Source: Phascolarctobacterium succinatutens CAG:287
GTDB taxonomy: Bacteria; Bacillota; Negativicutes; Acidaminococcales; Acidaminococcaceae
Reading direction: 5' to 3'
Length of the DNA: 30,603 nucleotides
Assembly: GCF_000434895.1 (NCBI RefSeq)
Contig: NZ_FR892807.1
Coordinates: 1-30,603 of the forward strand
Both the position numbers and the translations under genes were made by a program. The notes below the pieces were generated by a model. It did not search any database. It saw only the letters and a program-made list of their open reading frames with translations, and was not told the DNA's origin. Positions 1-6,250 of this stretch are shown here, one piece after another. Position 1 is the stretch's first letter. The number at the start of each line of letters is the position of its first letter.

Positions 1-1317
1 CATAACACCAAACGGACCAACAGCTTCGCCGTCCCTAGTTAAAAAGCCGGGGATAATTGTATGATACGGCTTTTTACGCGGCAGCAGAAAATCATCCGAA
101 GATTCGTCTAAGCTAAATCCTGCGCCTCTGTCATTAAAGTTGATGCCATAACCCGGTAGCACAACGCCACTTCCAAAGTCCTTGTAGTTGCTCTGGATAA
201 ATGAAACCATATTGCCATCATCATCGGCAGTACACAGATAAACAGTACCGCCGCAGAAGGGCTCTCCTGCTTCCGGCAGCAAGGCCTGCTCGCCAATCAG
301 CGCACGGCGTTTGGCAGCATATTCCTCGCTCAGCATAGCTTCCACCTTAGTGCGCATATAGCGCGGGTCGGCAATATACTGCATGCCATCGGCAAAGGCC
401 AGCTTCATAGCCTCAATCTGCTTATGCAGTGTTGCTACACTGTCACGGCAATCGAATTCAAAGCCTTTAAGAATATTCAAGGCCATCAGCGCCGTAATGC
501 CGTGACCGTTTGGCGGCATCTCCCACACATCATAGCCACGATAATTAATATGCACAGGTTCAACAAATTCCGCGCGATAATCAGCCAAATCCGCCAACGT
601 CAGGCAACCGCCGGTCTTTTCGCTGAAATCGACTATTTTTTCGGCAAGCTCACCGCGATAATAGCTTTCGCAGTAGCTTTCCGCCAACAGGCGCAGTGTT
701 TTGGCATGGTCCGGAAGACGTACCAGCTCGCCTGTACGCGGTGCCACGCCTTTGGGCGCAAATGTTGCAAACCAAGGCGCAACAGCAGGATTATCCTTAT
801 ACGGCGTCAGCGCCTCGATGCCCTCCTGCCAAAAGCGTGCTACTATCGGCGAAACAGGATAGCCGTTTTCCGCATAATCAATTGCTGGTGCAAATAATTG
901 CGCAAATGGCAGACGACCGAAACGCTTGTGCAGCTCCGCCCAGGCTGAAGGTGCTCCCGGAACAGTCACAGCCTGCCAGCCTCTGAACGGCATTTTATCA
1001 GTATAGCCTGCAGCGCGCACTGCCTCCGCCGTCAGGTTCTGCGGCGCATAACCGCTGCCGTTAATGCCATAAAGTTTATCCTTTACCCAGACAATCGCAA
1101 AGCAGTCGCTGCCAAGTCCGTTATTCGTAGGCTCCACTACGGTCTGGCAAATTGCTGTCGCGATGGCTGCATCTACAGCGTTGCCACCCTGCTGTAAAAT
1201 CTGCAGGCCGGCCTGCGATGCCAATGGCTGCGAGGTGCAGACCATACCGCGTCTGCCATAAACTACGCGACGGCGCGAAGCGTAAGGATATTGTTGTCCG
1301 TCGAATTGCATTTGCAT
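1..1317 (-). CDS. Gamma-glutamyltransferase family protein, C-terminus cut by window edge
   Basis: The reading frame stays open from the ATG at 1317 to base 1, giving the first 439 residues of a protein usually 520-580 long. Members of this Ntn-hydrolase family split gamma-glutamyl bonds, as in glutathione, and cut themselves into large and small subunits. The segment GGTVYLCTADDDGN places the presumed self-cleaving nucleophile at Thr358, followed by MVSFIQSNY, which resembles the YwrD-like branch more than the secreted E. coli enzyme. The N-terminus (MQMQFDGQQYPYASRR) has no signal peptide, so a cytoplasmic location is inferred. A GGAG ribosome site lies 8 bases before the start. The gene follows the amino acid transporter operon on the same strand, but a terminator lies between them and I see no clear promoter of its own. 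The specific substrate is unknown. Confidence 0.9.
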   Translation of the reverse strand, partial: MQMQFDGQQYPYASRRRVVYGRRGMVCTSQPLASQAGLQILQQGGNAVDAAIATAICQTVVEPTNNGLGSDCFAIVWVKDKLYGINGSGYAPQNLTAEAVRAAGYTDKMPFRGWQAVTVPGAPSAWAELHKRFGRLPFAQLFAPAIDYAENGYPVSPIVARFWQEGIEALTPYKDNPAVAPWFATFAPKGVAPRTGELVRLPDHAKTLRLLAESYCESYYRGELAEKIVDFSEKTGGCLTLADLADYRAEFVEPVHINYRGYDVWEMPPNGHGITALMALNILKGFEFDCRDSVATLHKQIEAMKLAFADGMQYIADPRYMRTKVEAMLSEEYAAKRRALIGEQALLPEAGEPFCGGTVYLCTADDDGNMVSFIQSNYKDFGSGVVLPGYGINFNDRGAGFSLDESSDDFLLPRKKPYHTIIPGFLTRDGEAVGPFGVM

Positions 1318-1349
1318 AATTATCACTCCATAAATGATGATTAGTTGAA

Positions 1350-1377
1350 AAAAGCACACCTTTACAGATGTGCTTTT
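1350..1377 (-). terminator. Intrinsic terminator after glnQ-like gene
   Basis: A nine-base-pair stem (AAAAGCACA at 1350-1358 with TGTGCTTTT at 1369-1377) and a ten-base loop lie 16 bases past the stop of the transporter ATPase gene. Read on the minus strand the stem runs into six T. It should end the transporter transcript or let only part of it through to the gamma-glutamyltransferase gene. Confidence 0.75.
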
Positions 1378-1393
1378 AATAAAAATCAAGTAA

Positions 1394-2125
1394 TTATAAA
1401 ATCTTGGACAGGAAGTTTTTGGTGCGTTCTTCTTTCGGATTGCCAAAAATCTCCTCAGGAGTTCCCTCTTCCAAAATCTTGCCGCCGTCTACGAAGCATA
1501 CACGGTCGCCAACCTCACGGGCAAAGCCCATTTCGTGAGTAACAACAGCCATGGTCATGCCTTCGTTAGCCAGCTGCTTCATAACATCCAGAACCTCGTT
1601 AACCATTTCCGGATCAAGAGCACTGGTAGGCTCGTCAAACAGCAAAGCCTTCGGCTTCATGCACAGGGCACGCGCAATAGCAACACGCTGTTGCTGACCA
1701 CCGCTGAGCTGGTCGGGATAATTATTGGCTTTGTCTTCCATGCCAACCTTTTTCAGGTACATATGCGCAGTCTTTTCTGCTTCATCCTTAGAAACGCCGC
1801 GTACCTTCATCGGTGCCAGCATCAGATTCTGCATAACAGTCATATGCGGGAACAGATTAAAGCGCTGGAATACCATGCCTACTTCCTTGCGGATTTCGTT
1901 GATATTAGCCTCACCGTTCAGAGGAATACCGTCGATAACAATGCTGCCACCGGTAGGCTCCTCCAAAAAGTTGATGCAGCGCAGCAGAGTACTCTTACCG
2001 CTGCCGCTGGGGCCGATAATAACAACAACCTCTTTTTCCGCAATAGTCAGGTTTACACCCTTGAGTACGTGCAGATCACCAAAGCTTTTCTTCAGATCTT
2101 TGATTACAATCATTTCCTTGCTCAT
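1394..2125 (-). CDS. glnQ: Polar amino acid ABC transporter ATP-binding protein
   Basis: This 243-residue protein has every ABC ATPase motif: Walker A GPSGSGKST at 38-46, Q-loop Gln87, signature LSGGQQQR at 140-147, Walker B ALLFDE at 160-165 and the H-loop His197. Length and sequence fit the GlnQ/HisP/ArtP group, which powers uptake of polar amino acids by a membrane permease dimer. Its ATG overlaps the permease stop codon in an ATGA arrangement, so the two are translationally coupled. It is the last gene of a four-gene operon with two binding proteins. The family does not settle the substrate: glutamine, glutamate, arginine, cystine and others are all possible. The gene symbol indicates the family only. 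Confidence 0.93.
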   Translation of the reverse strand: MSKEMIVIKDLKKSFGDLHVLKGVNLTIAEKEVVVIIGPSGSGKSTLLRCINFLEEPTGGSIVIDGIPLNGEANINEIRKEVGMVFQRFNLFPHMTVMQNLMLAPMKVRGVSKDEAEKTAHMYLKKVGMEDKANNYPDQLSGGQQQRVAIARALCMKPKALLFDEPTSALDPEMVNEVLDVMKQLANEGMTMAVVTHEMGFAREVGDRVCFVDGGKILEEGTPEEIFGNPKEERTKNFLSKIL

Positions 2126-2772
2126 TTCGTGTCAAACCTCCGCTCCAGATAACCGGTAAACCTTGCAACAGCAAAGGTCATAATCAGATAGATAATAGCT
2201 ACAGCCATCCAGATTTCAAAGGAAGCGTAGGTACGGGCAATAATCAGCTGGCCGCGACGAGTCAGCTCTTCGAAACCGATAACGGAAACCAGAGAGGAAT
2301 CCTTCAGCATCGCAATAAATTCATTGCCAAGAGGCGGAATGATGCGCTTGAAGGCCTGCGGCATGATGATATAGCGCATAGTCTGCGCCCAGGTCATACC
2401 GAGGCTGCGGCCTGCTTCCATCTGGCCCTTGTCGATAGACTGAATGCCTGCACGGAAGATTTCGGCAACATACGCACCGCTGTTGATGGAGCATGCGGAA
2501 ATTGCTGCCACAAACGGATCAACACGGCTGCCGATAATATTAGGCAACGCAAAATACACGAGGAAGATTTGTACCAACAGCGGGGTGCCGCGGATAAAAT
2601 CGACATAAACATTGGCAAAATAACGCAACGGCTTAATGCTGCACAAGCGCGCAATACCGATCATGCAGCCAATCAGCAGACCAAAGGTAACGCTCATCGC
2701 CGTAATCTCTACGGTAATAGCGGCACCGGCCAGCAAAAGCGGAAACGAATTTGCCATAAGCTCAAAATTCAT
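2122..2772 (-). CDS. Polar amino acid ABC transporter permease
   Basis: A 216-residue membrane protein of the HisM/GlnP permease family. It has about five hydrophobic segments, the family stretch YVDFIRGTPLLVQIF at 56-70, and the EAA loop around residues 117-140 (GQMEAGRSLGMTWAQ), which contacts the ATPase. Only one permease gene is present, so a homodimer is inferred. It overlaps the ATPase gene by four bases and begins 52 bases after the second binding protein. A GGGAG ribosome site precedes the ATG. A hairpin at 2810-2839 lies between it and the binding-protein gene and may help keep binding protein in excess over permease. Confidence 0.93.
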   Translation of the reverse strand: MNFELMANSFPLLLAGAAITVEITAMSVTFGLLIGCMIGIARLCSIKPLRYFANVYVDFIRGTPLLVQIFLVYFALPNIIGSRVDPFVAAISACSINSGAYVAEIFRAGIQSIDKGQMEAGRSLGMTWAQTMRYIIMPQAFKRIIPPLGNEFIAMLKDSSLVSVIGFEELTRRGQLIIARTYASFEIWMAVAIIYLIMTFAVARFTGYLERRFDTK

Positions 2773-2809
2773 ATTCTCCCAATCCCTTCTAAATTCTTAG
2801 TTGCAGGCT

Positions 2810-2839
2810 GGAGAGAACCACTGCTTATTTTTTCTCTCC
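2810..2839 (-). other. Intercistronic hairpin between binding protein and permease
   Basis: An eight-base-pair perfect inverted repeat (GGAGAGAA at 2810-2817 and TTCTCTCC at 2832-2839) spans the stop codon of the second binding-protein gene. No T-run follows on the minus strand, so it is not a normal terminator. Such hairpins in transporter operons are known to stabilise the upstream message part; that role here is inference. Confidence 0.5.
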
Positions 2840-3592
2840 AAACCATTTAGTATAAAGCTTATCATATTCGCCGCTCTTTTTCAATTCAGCTAAAGCTTTA
2901 TTTAAATCGCCAGCCAGCTTGCTGCCTTTTCTAACAGCAATACCATAAGGCTCAGCTTCCATTCTTTCACCAACAGTTTTAGCAAAGTCCTTGCCTGCTT
3001 TGGTCATATAGTATTCAATAACCGGTGCATCACCGATTACAGCATCAGCGCCGCCGTTTTTCAGCTCCAGAGAAGCCTCGTCCTGAGTATTGAATGCCTT
3101 TACTTTAGCGCCTTCAACAGTTCTGGATTTATTTTCACCGGTAGTACCGATTTGGCAGGCAATAGTTTTACCCTTCAAATCATCGATAGATTTTACATTG
3201 CTGTCTTTACGTACCATGATCATCAGACCGGAGGTGTAATAGGATTCAGTAAAATCAACAACCTTTTTACGCTCGTCGGTAATGGTCATACCGGCAATAG
3301 CAACATCAATATTGTTGGAATTCAGCGCCGGAATCAGAGCATCAAAGCCCATGCTTACCATTTCAACCTTGTAGCCCATTTGCTTGCCAAGAGCTTCAAT
3401 CAGTTCAATATCAAAGCCGGTCAGATCCTTGCTGCCTTCTTTAGGAAATTCAAACGGTGCAAATACAGGCTCAGTGCCGACACGCAAAACCTTAGCGCTG
3501 TCAGCCGCCTTTTTTTCCTCACCGCCGCAGCCGGTCAGTAGCATGCTGCAGGCCATAATAGCCATCATTAAAAATACTAATACCTTTTTCAT
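2825..3592 (-). CDS. Amino acid ABC transporter binding lipoprotein, copy 2
   Basis: A 255-residue solute-binding protein of family 3 (SBP_bac_3). The N-terminus MKKVLVFLMMAIMACSMLLTGC is a lipoprotein signal with lipobox LLTGC and the lipidated cysteine at 22. The mature part carries the family stretches LRVGTEPVFAPFEF, GFDIELIEALGKQMGYKVE and ALIPALNSNNIDV. It delivers an amino acid to the permease encoded just downstream. It is closely similar along its whole length to the upstream neighbour at 3690-4469 (over half of residues alike by eye), so the two arose by tandem duplication. A GGGGG ribosome site sits eight bases before the ATG. The substrate cannot be read with certainty. Confidence 0.92.
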   Translation of the reverse strand: MKKVLVFLMMAIMACSMLLTGCGGEEKKAADSAKVLRVGTEPVFAPFEFPKEGSKDLTGFDIELIEALGKQMGYKVEMVSMGFDALIPALNSNNIDVAIAGMTITDERKKVVDFTESYYTSGLMIMVRKDSNVKSIDDLKGKTIACQIGTTGENKSRTVEGAKVKAFNTQDEASLELKNGGADAVIGDAPVIEYYMTKAGKDFAKTVGERMEAEPYGIAVRKGSKLAGDLNKALAELKKSGEYDKLYTKWFGEKK

Positions 3593-3637
3593 TTGTTGGT
3601 CCCCCTCATTTTTTCTTTTCTAATCTTTTAATATCAA

Positions 3638-3676
3638 ACGGAGCACGTCCGGCAACTAAACCCTGTCGTGCTCCGT
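3638..3676 (-). other. Ten-base-pair hairpin between the two binding-protein genes
   Basis: ACGGAGCACG at 3638-3647 pairs perfectly with CGTGCTCCGT at 3667-3676 around a 19-base loop. On the minus strand it is followed by TTTGATATTAAAA, a poor T-run. It could be a leaky terminator that lowers expression of the downstream genes, or an RNA-stabilising hairpin after the first binding-protein gene. Confidence 0.55.
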
Positions 3677-3689
3677 AGTGAACAAAATA

Positions 3690-4469
3690 TTATTTCTTTA
3701 CTTCACCAAACCAGGTTTTGTAAATCTTGTCATATTCACCATTTTTCTTCAACTCAGCCAAAGCCTTGTTGATTTCGCCCGCAAGCTTATCATTGCCTTT
3801 TTTAACAGCCAGACCGTATTGCTCTGCTTCCATGATATCGCCAACAGTCTTCATGCTGGTGTTGCCGCCCTGTGCCAGGTAATAACCAACTACAGGACTA
3901 TCATTGATAATCGCATCAACGCCTTTGTTTTTCAGTTCCATAACAGCTTCATCATTAGTGTTGAAAGCAGTTACTTTAGCGTTAGCAACGTTTCTGGCAT
4001 TCTTTTCACCGGTAGTACCGATTTGGCAGGCAATACGTTTGCCTTCCAGATCTTTAATGCTCTTAACTTCATTGTTGTCCTTATTTACCATGACAATCAG
4101 GCCGGAAGTATAATAAGGCTCAGAGAAGGTAACAGCCTTTTGACGTTCTTCATTAATGCTCATGCCTGCAGCAACAACATCAATGTTGCCGGAGTTCAGT
4201 GCCGGAATCAATGCATCAAAGCCCATGCTGACAATTTCAACCTTGTAGCCCATTTGCTTGCCGATAGCACGTGCCAGATCCATATCAAAGCCATCATAGC
4301 TTTTGCTGCCCTCTTTTTGGAATTCAAAAGGTGCAAAGGTCGGTTCTGTACCTACACGCAGTACCTTTTCCGGTTCAGCAGCTTTTTTATCGCCACCACC
4401 GCAGCCGGCAATCATCATAGAAGCAGCAGCCAAAATTGCCATAACTAAAAACAAAATCTTCTTCATCAT
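3690..4469 (-). CDS. Amino acid ABC transporter binding lipoprotein, copy 1
   Basis: This is a family 3 solute-binding lipoprotein of about 259 residues and the first gene of the transporter operon. The lipobox MIAGC puts the lipidated cysteine near residue 22-23. It shares VLRVGTEP-FAPFEF, KQMGYKVE, ALIPALNS and ACQIGTTGE with the next gene. The frame extends upstream to 4535, but that would add 21 residues before the signal peptide. The ribosome site AAGGGGG at 4475-4481 fits one of three consecutive ATG codons at 4472, 4469 and 4466; I choose 4469, with 4466 equally possible. A strong promoter with an operator-like palindrome lies at 4506-4541. Both copies feed the single permease/ATPase pair, so they may widen the range of ligands or respond at different concentrations. 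Confidence 0.92.
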   Translation of the reverse strand: MMKKILFLVMAILAAASMMIAGCGGGDKKAAEPEKVLRVGTEPTFAPFEFQKEGSKSYDGFDMDLARAIGKQMGYKVEIVSMGFDALIPALNSGNIDVVAAGMSINEERQKAVTFSEPYYTSGLIVMVNKDNNEVKSIKDLEGKRIACQIGTTGEKNARNVANAKVTAFNTNDEAVMELKNKGVDAIINDSPVVGYYLAQGGNTSMKTVGDIMEAEQYGLAVKKGNDKLAGEINKALAELKKNGEYDKIYKTWFGEVKK

Positions 4470-4505
4470 CATTTCCCCCTTCGATATTGTAAGCCAATTT
4501 TGAGA

Positions 4506-4524
4506 TAGGTACATTATATACCTA
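4506..4524. promoter_or_regulatory. Operator-like palindrome over the transporter -10 box
   Basis: TAGGTA (4506-4511) and TACCTA (4519-4524) form a perfect six-base dyad with a seven-base spacer that covers the -10 box and the expected transcription start. A protein bound here would block RNA polymerase, so a repressor site is inferred. The regulator is unknown and not visible in the window. Confidence 0.45.
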
Positions 4525-4541
4525 AATTCCCGCAAGGTAAA
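4513..4541 (-). promoter_or_regulatory. Promoter of the amino acid transporter operon
   Basis: On the minus strand TTTACC (4536-4541) and a perfect TATAAT (4513-4518) are separated by 17 bases. Transcription should begin near 4506, about 37 bases before the chosen start codon. The -10 element lies inside a palindrome described separately. Confidence 0.8.
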
Positions 4542-4572
4542 GTATTTTTATGAAAAAAATCGGTATAAAAAT

Positions 4573-4608
4573 AAAAATTTGCTGCATTTTTTTTCAAAAT
4601 ACAGCAAA
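4573..4608 (-). terminator. Second terminator downstream of the candidate RNA
   Basis: On the minus strand UUUGCUG-U-AUUUU pairs with AAAAU-G-CAGCAAA (arms 4596-4608 and 4578-4590). The centre is a U-G wobble that would be a C-A mismatch if read on the other strand, so the hairpin belongs to minus-strand RNA. The tract TTTTTATTTTTAT follows. It isolates the candidate RNA from the transporter promoter at 4513-4541. Confidence 0.75.
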
Positions 4609-4624
4609 CTGTAATTTAGGTAAC

Positions 4625-4843
4625 AAAAAACAACTCAGCTGACCTGGTTTTCGCCCCCACACTCGCCTGCTGGAAGGTTCGCTCCTAAGCATTCCGCTCC
4701 CCACTACTACCTCTCTCGCCCATAATTTTTTTGCGGCAGGACTTACTTCTAAGCTGCACCGTGCTCACAGCAAAATTTTGCTGCTTACGTGGATCGTTTC
4801 GCCTGCAACTGGCATCGACTTGCAACCACAGACCTGAGTTGTC
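4625..4843 (-). ncRNA. Candidate structured non-coding RNA, family not recognised
   Basis: No protein gene lies between 4536 and 4967, yet this stretch has its own promoter (4850-4878) and ends in a stem plus T-run. The expected RNA starts near 4843. Its 5' end ACAACUCAG (4842-4834) pairs perfectly with CUGAGUUGU (4638-4630), which is followed by six U. Inside I see a stem GUGG/CCAC closing a UCG/CGA and GCC/GGC hairpin (4829-4789), a perfect CAGCAAAAUUUUGCUG hairpin (4783-4768), a GCUUA/UAAGU hairpin near 4755-4741, and CCUGC (4740-4736) pairing with GCAGG (4670-4666) around a purine-rich stretch. About 219 bases long, or 270 if it ends at the second terminator. It lacks the RNase P, SRP, tmRNA, T-box and common riboswitch signatures I know. 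A divergent 6S RNA or an RNA regulating the transporter next door remain possible. Confidence 0.6.
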
Positions 4844-4849
4844 CTATCT

Positions 4850-4878
4850 ATTATAATGGGAAAAAATTTTTTTTGCAA
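4850..4878 (-). promoter_or_regulatory. Promoter of the candidate RNA
   Basis: TTGCAA (4873-4878) and perfect TATAAT (4850-4855) are separated by 17 bases on the minus strand, with an A/T-rich spacer. The predicted start is near 4843, directly before the 5' arm of the terminal stem, which supports the call of the RNA. Confidence 0.7.
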
Positions 4879-4967
4879 GTCAATAGCTCTGCATACTTTT
4901 ATCTTTTGTCAAAAAGTGCTATACTATTGGTACTCAATATTGAACGGAAAAAAAGGAAACACGCTTT

Positions 4968-5585
4968 ATGATTGCTATACCACAATGTCTGGACTTTGCG
5001 GATGCTCGCCTGACGAAGGATATCTGCGAGTTCTATTTAAGAATGCTGGAAATTAAAAACAGGGAAATTTATCTGCACAGTCAGCAGGTTGCCAATTATT
5101 CTGCCAGCACTGCCGCTAAGCTCGGTCTGCCTGCCAGCGAGGTTTCGCAGATAAAAACAGCAGCGCTGCTGCATGATATCGGTCAGCTTTCCGTACCCAA
5201 TATTATTTTGGCTAAGCTGCCGTTTCTTTCTACGCGCGAACAGTCTATTTATAAACGTCACTGCATCGCAGGCGCCAGCATGCTGGAGAATATTCCCGGC
5301 TTTGATACCATCAGCGATATCATCCGCGCGCACCATGAAAAATGGGACGGCACCGGTTATCCCAAACGCCTGAAGGGACAGAACATCCCTATCGGCGCAC
5401 GCATAGTCGCCGTAGCCAATTATTATGACCGCAACCTCAACCCCTGCACCCAGCATTGGCAAAAAACTCACGCCGACGCTATCATCGAGTTGCAGAACAA
5501 GGCCGGTCTGGATTTTGAACCGGCAATAGTCAAAGCCTTTATCGAATCTGTTATTCCGCAATCCTTGCGCACACAATTAAAATAG
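4968..5585 (+). CDS. HD-GYP-like domain protein with two altered key residues
   Basis: This 205-residue protein is almost only an HD-GYP domain, the family that breaks down cyclic di-GMP and related dinucleotides. Visible are H37, HD at 69-70, His98, HHE at 122-124, WDGTGYP at 126-132 and IPIGARIVAVA at 140-150. Two family residues are replaced: the lysine of HDxGK is Gln73, and the aspartate of the usual ARIxxVAD is Asn151. That Asp is a metal ligand in known structures, so activity may be reduced or lost, and a binding or signalling role is possible. There is no receiver or membrane domain. AAAGGA lies ten bases before the ATG. A TATACT box at 4920-4925 might be its -10 element. It is a single gene, ended by strong terminators. 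Confidence 0.85.
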   Translation: MIAIPQCLDFADARLTKDICEFYLRMLEIKNREIYLHSQQVANYSASTAAKLGLPASEVSQIKTAALLHDIGQLSVPNIILAKLPFLSTREQSIYKRHCIAGASMLENIPGFDTISDIIRAHHEKWDGTGYPKRLKGQNIPIGARIVAVANYYDRNLNPCTQHWQKTHADAIIELQNKAGLDFEPAIVKAFIESVIPQSLRTQLK

Positions 5586-5619
5586 CATTGTCAGTCCTGC
5601 TAAGACCGACAATGCTATT
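5581..5619 (+). terminator. Strong terminator overlapping the HD-GYP-like stop codon
   Basis: AATAGCATTGTC (5581-5592) and GACAATGCTATT (5608-5619) form a perfect 12-base-pair stem followed by TCTTTTT on the plus strand. The TAG stop codon lies inside the stem. On the minus strand a weaker TTTTAATT follows, so it may also stop transcription coming from nrdG. Confidence 0.85.
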
Positions 5620-5629
5620 TCTTTTTCCG

Positions 5630-5670
5630 AGCATCCCTGCTCCTGCGAGCCGGGATGCTTTATTTTTTAT
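5630..5670 (+). terminator. Second terminator between convergent genes
   Basis: AGCATCCC (5630-5637) pairs with GGGATGCT (5652-5659) and is followed by TTATTTTTTAT on the plus strand. It lies just beyond the first terminator, as a back-up facing the convergent nrdG gene. Confidence 0.75.
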
Positions 5671-5692
5671 AAATTTGTAAACGCACTGCTTG

Positions 5693-6232
5693 TCAGATGC
5701 TCAAGCCTTCGCCGTCATCCCATTGTACAATCCCATCTGCCTTCAGCGATTCCTGCACCAGGATAACGCGTTGGTTTTCGCTGCCGCGAAAGCGCAGATT
5801 AGGATTCTTCAGCTCCAGCTTAAATTCTCCGTCAACCAATACGTCAATATAGGACAGCATTTCTTCGGTAATTTCCCAAGGTCCCAGGTTACCTGTCAGC
5901 ATATCCTTTTCGAAATCATAGCCGCTGTAGCACCAGATATCCTTCTTTGGGAAGCGCTCTCTTACCTTGCGCAGGAACGGCAGCAGCGCTGCCTGGTTAG
6001 CAGGCTCGAAGGGTTCACCGCCCAAAAGCGACAGGCCGCGGATATGTTCGTTTTCCAAGAGCTCCAGCAAATGCTCTTGCGTTGTTTCCGTAAAAGGCTG
6101 ACCGTAATTAAAATTCCAAGACTCCGGGTTGAAGCACCCCTTGCAATGATGTGTACAGCCGCTGACAAACAGCGATACACGCAAGCCCGGTCCGTTAGCA
6201 ATATCCAGATTTTTTATTTCTGCGTAATTCAT
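5693..6232 (-). CDS. nrdG: Anaerobic ribonucleotide reductase activating protein
   Basis: A 179-residue radical SAM enzyme. The iron-sulfur motif GCTHHCKGC has cysteines at 26, 30 and 33, the NrdG pattern CxxxCxxC. LSLLGGEPF near 68-76 is the usual GGE motif for S-adenosylmethionine binding. It generates the glycyl radical in NrdD. The gene starts 18 bases after the nrdD stop with a GAGGTGAGGG ribosome site, so the two share one transcript. Length and order are those expected for the family. Confidence 0.96.
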   Translation of the reverse strand: MNYAEIKNLDIANGPGLRVSLFVSGCTHHCKGCFNPESWNFNYGQPFTETTQEHLLELLENEHIRGLSLLGGEPFEPANQAALLPFLRKVRERFPKKDIWCYSGYDFEKDMLTGNLGPWEITEEMLSYIDVLVDGEFKLELKNPNLRFRGSENQRVILVQESLKADGIVQWDDGEGLSI

Positions 6233-6250
6233 ACGCCCTCACCTCGCAAA

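Noticed and set aside
424..986. Plus-strand open frames inside the first 1.3 kb
   Set aside because: They are shadows of the gamma-glutamyltransferase gene, which runs off the window on the minus strand.
4625..4843. RNase P, SRP RNA, tmRNA, T-box or a common riboswitch as identity of the RNA
   Set aside because: The conserved GAGGAAAGUCC, the GGUCAGG-GGAAGGAAGCAGC loop, a tag frame, and the AGGGUGGNACCGCG motif are absent. 6S RNA could not be excluded.
4906..4925. TTGTCA with TATACT as promoter of the HD-GYP-like gene
   Set aside because: The two boxes are only eight bases apart, far from the required 16-18, so they cannot form one promoter.
4789..5056. Short plus-strand open frames of 60-66 codons upstream of the HD-GYP-like gene
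   Set aside because: They run across the candidate RNA promoter or overlap the HD-GYP-like gene in another frame and show no protein-like composition.
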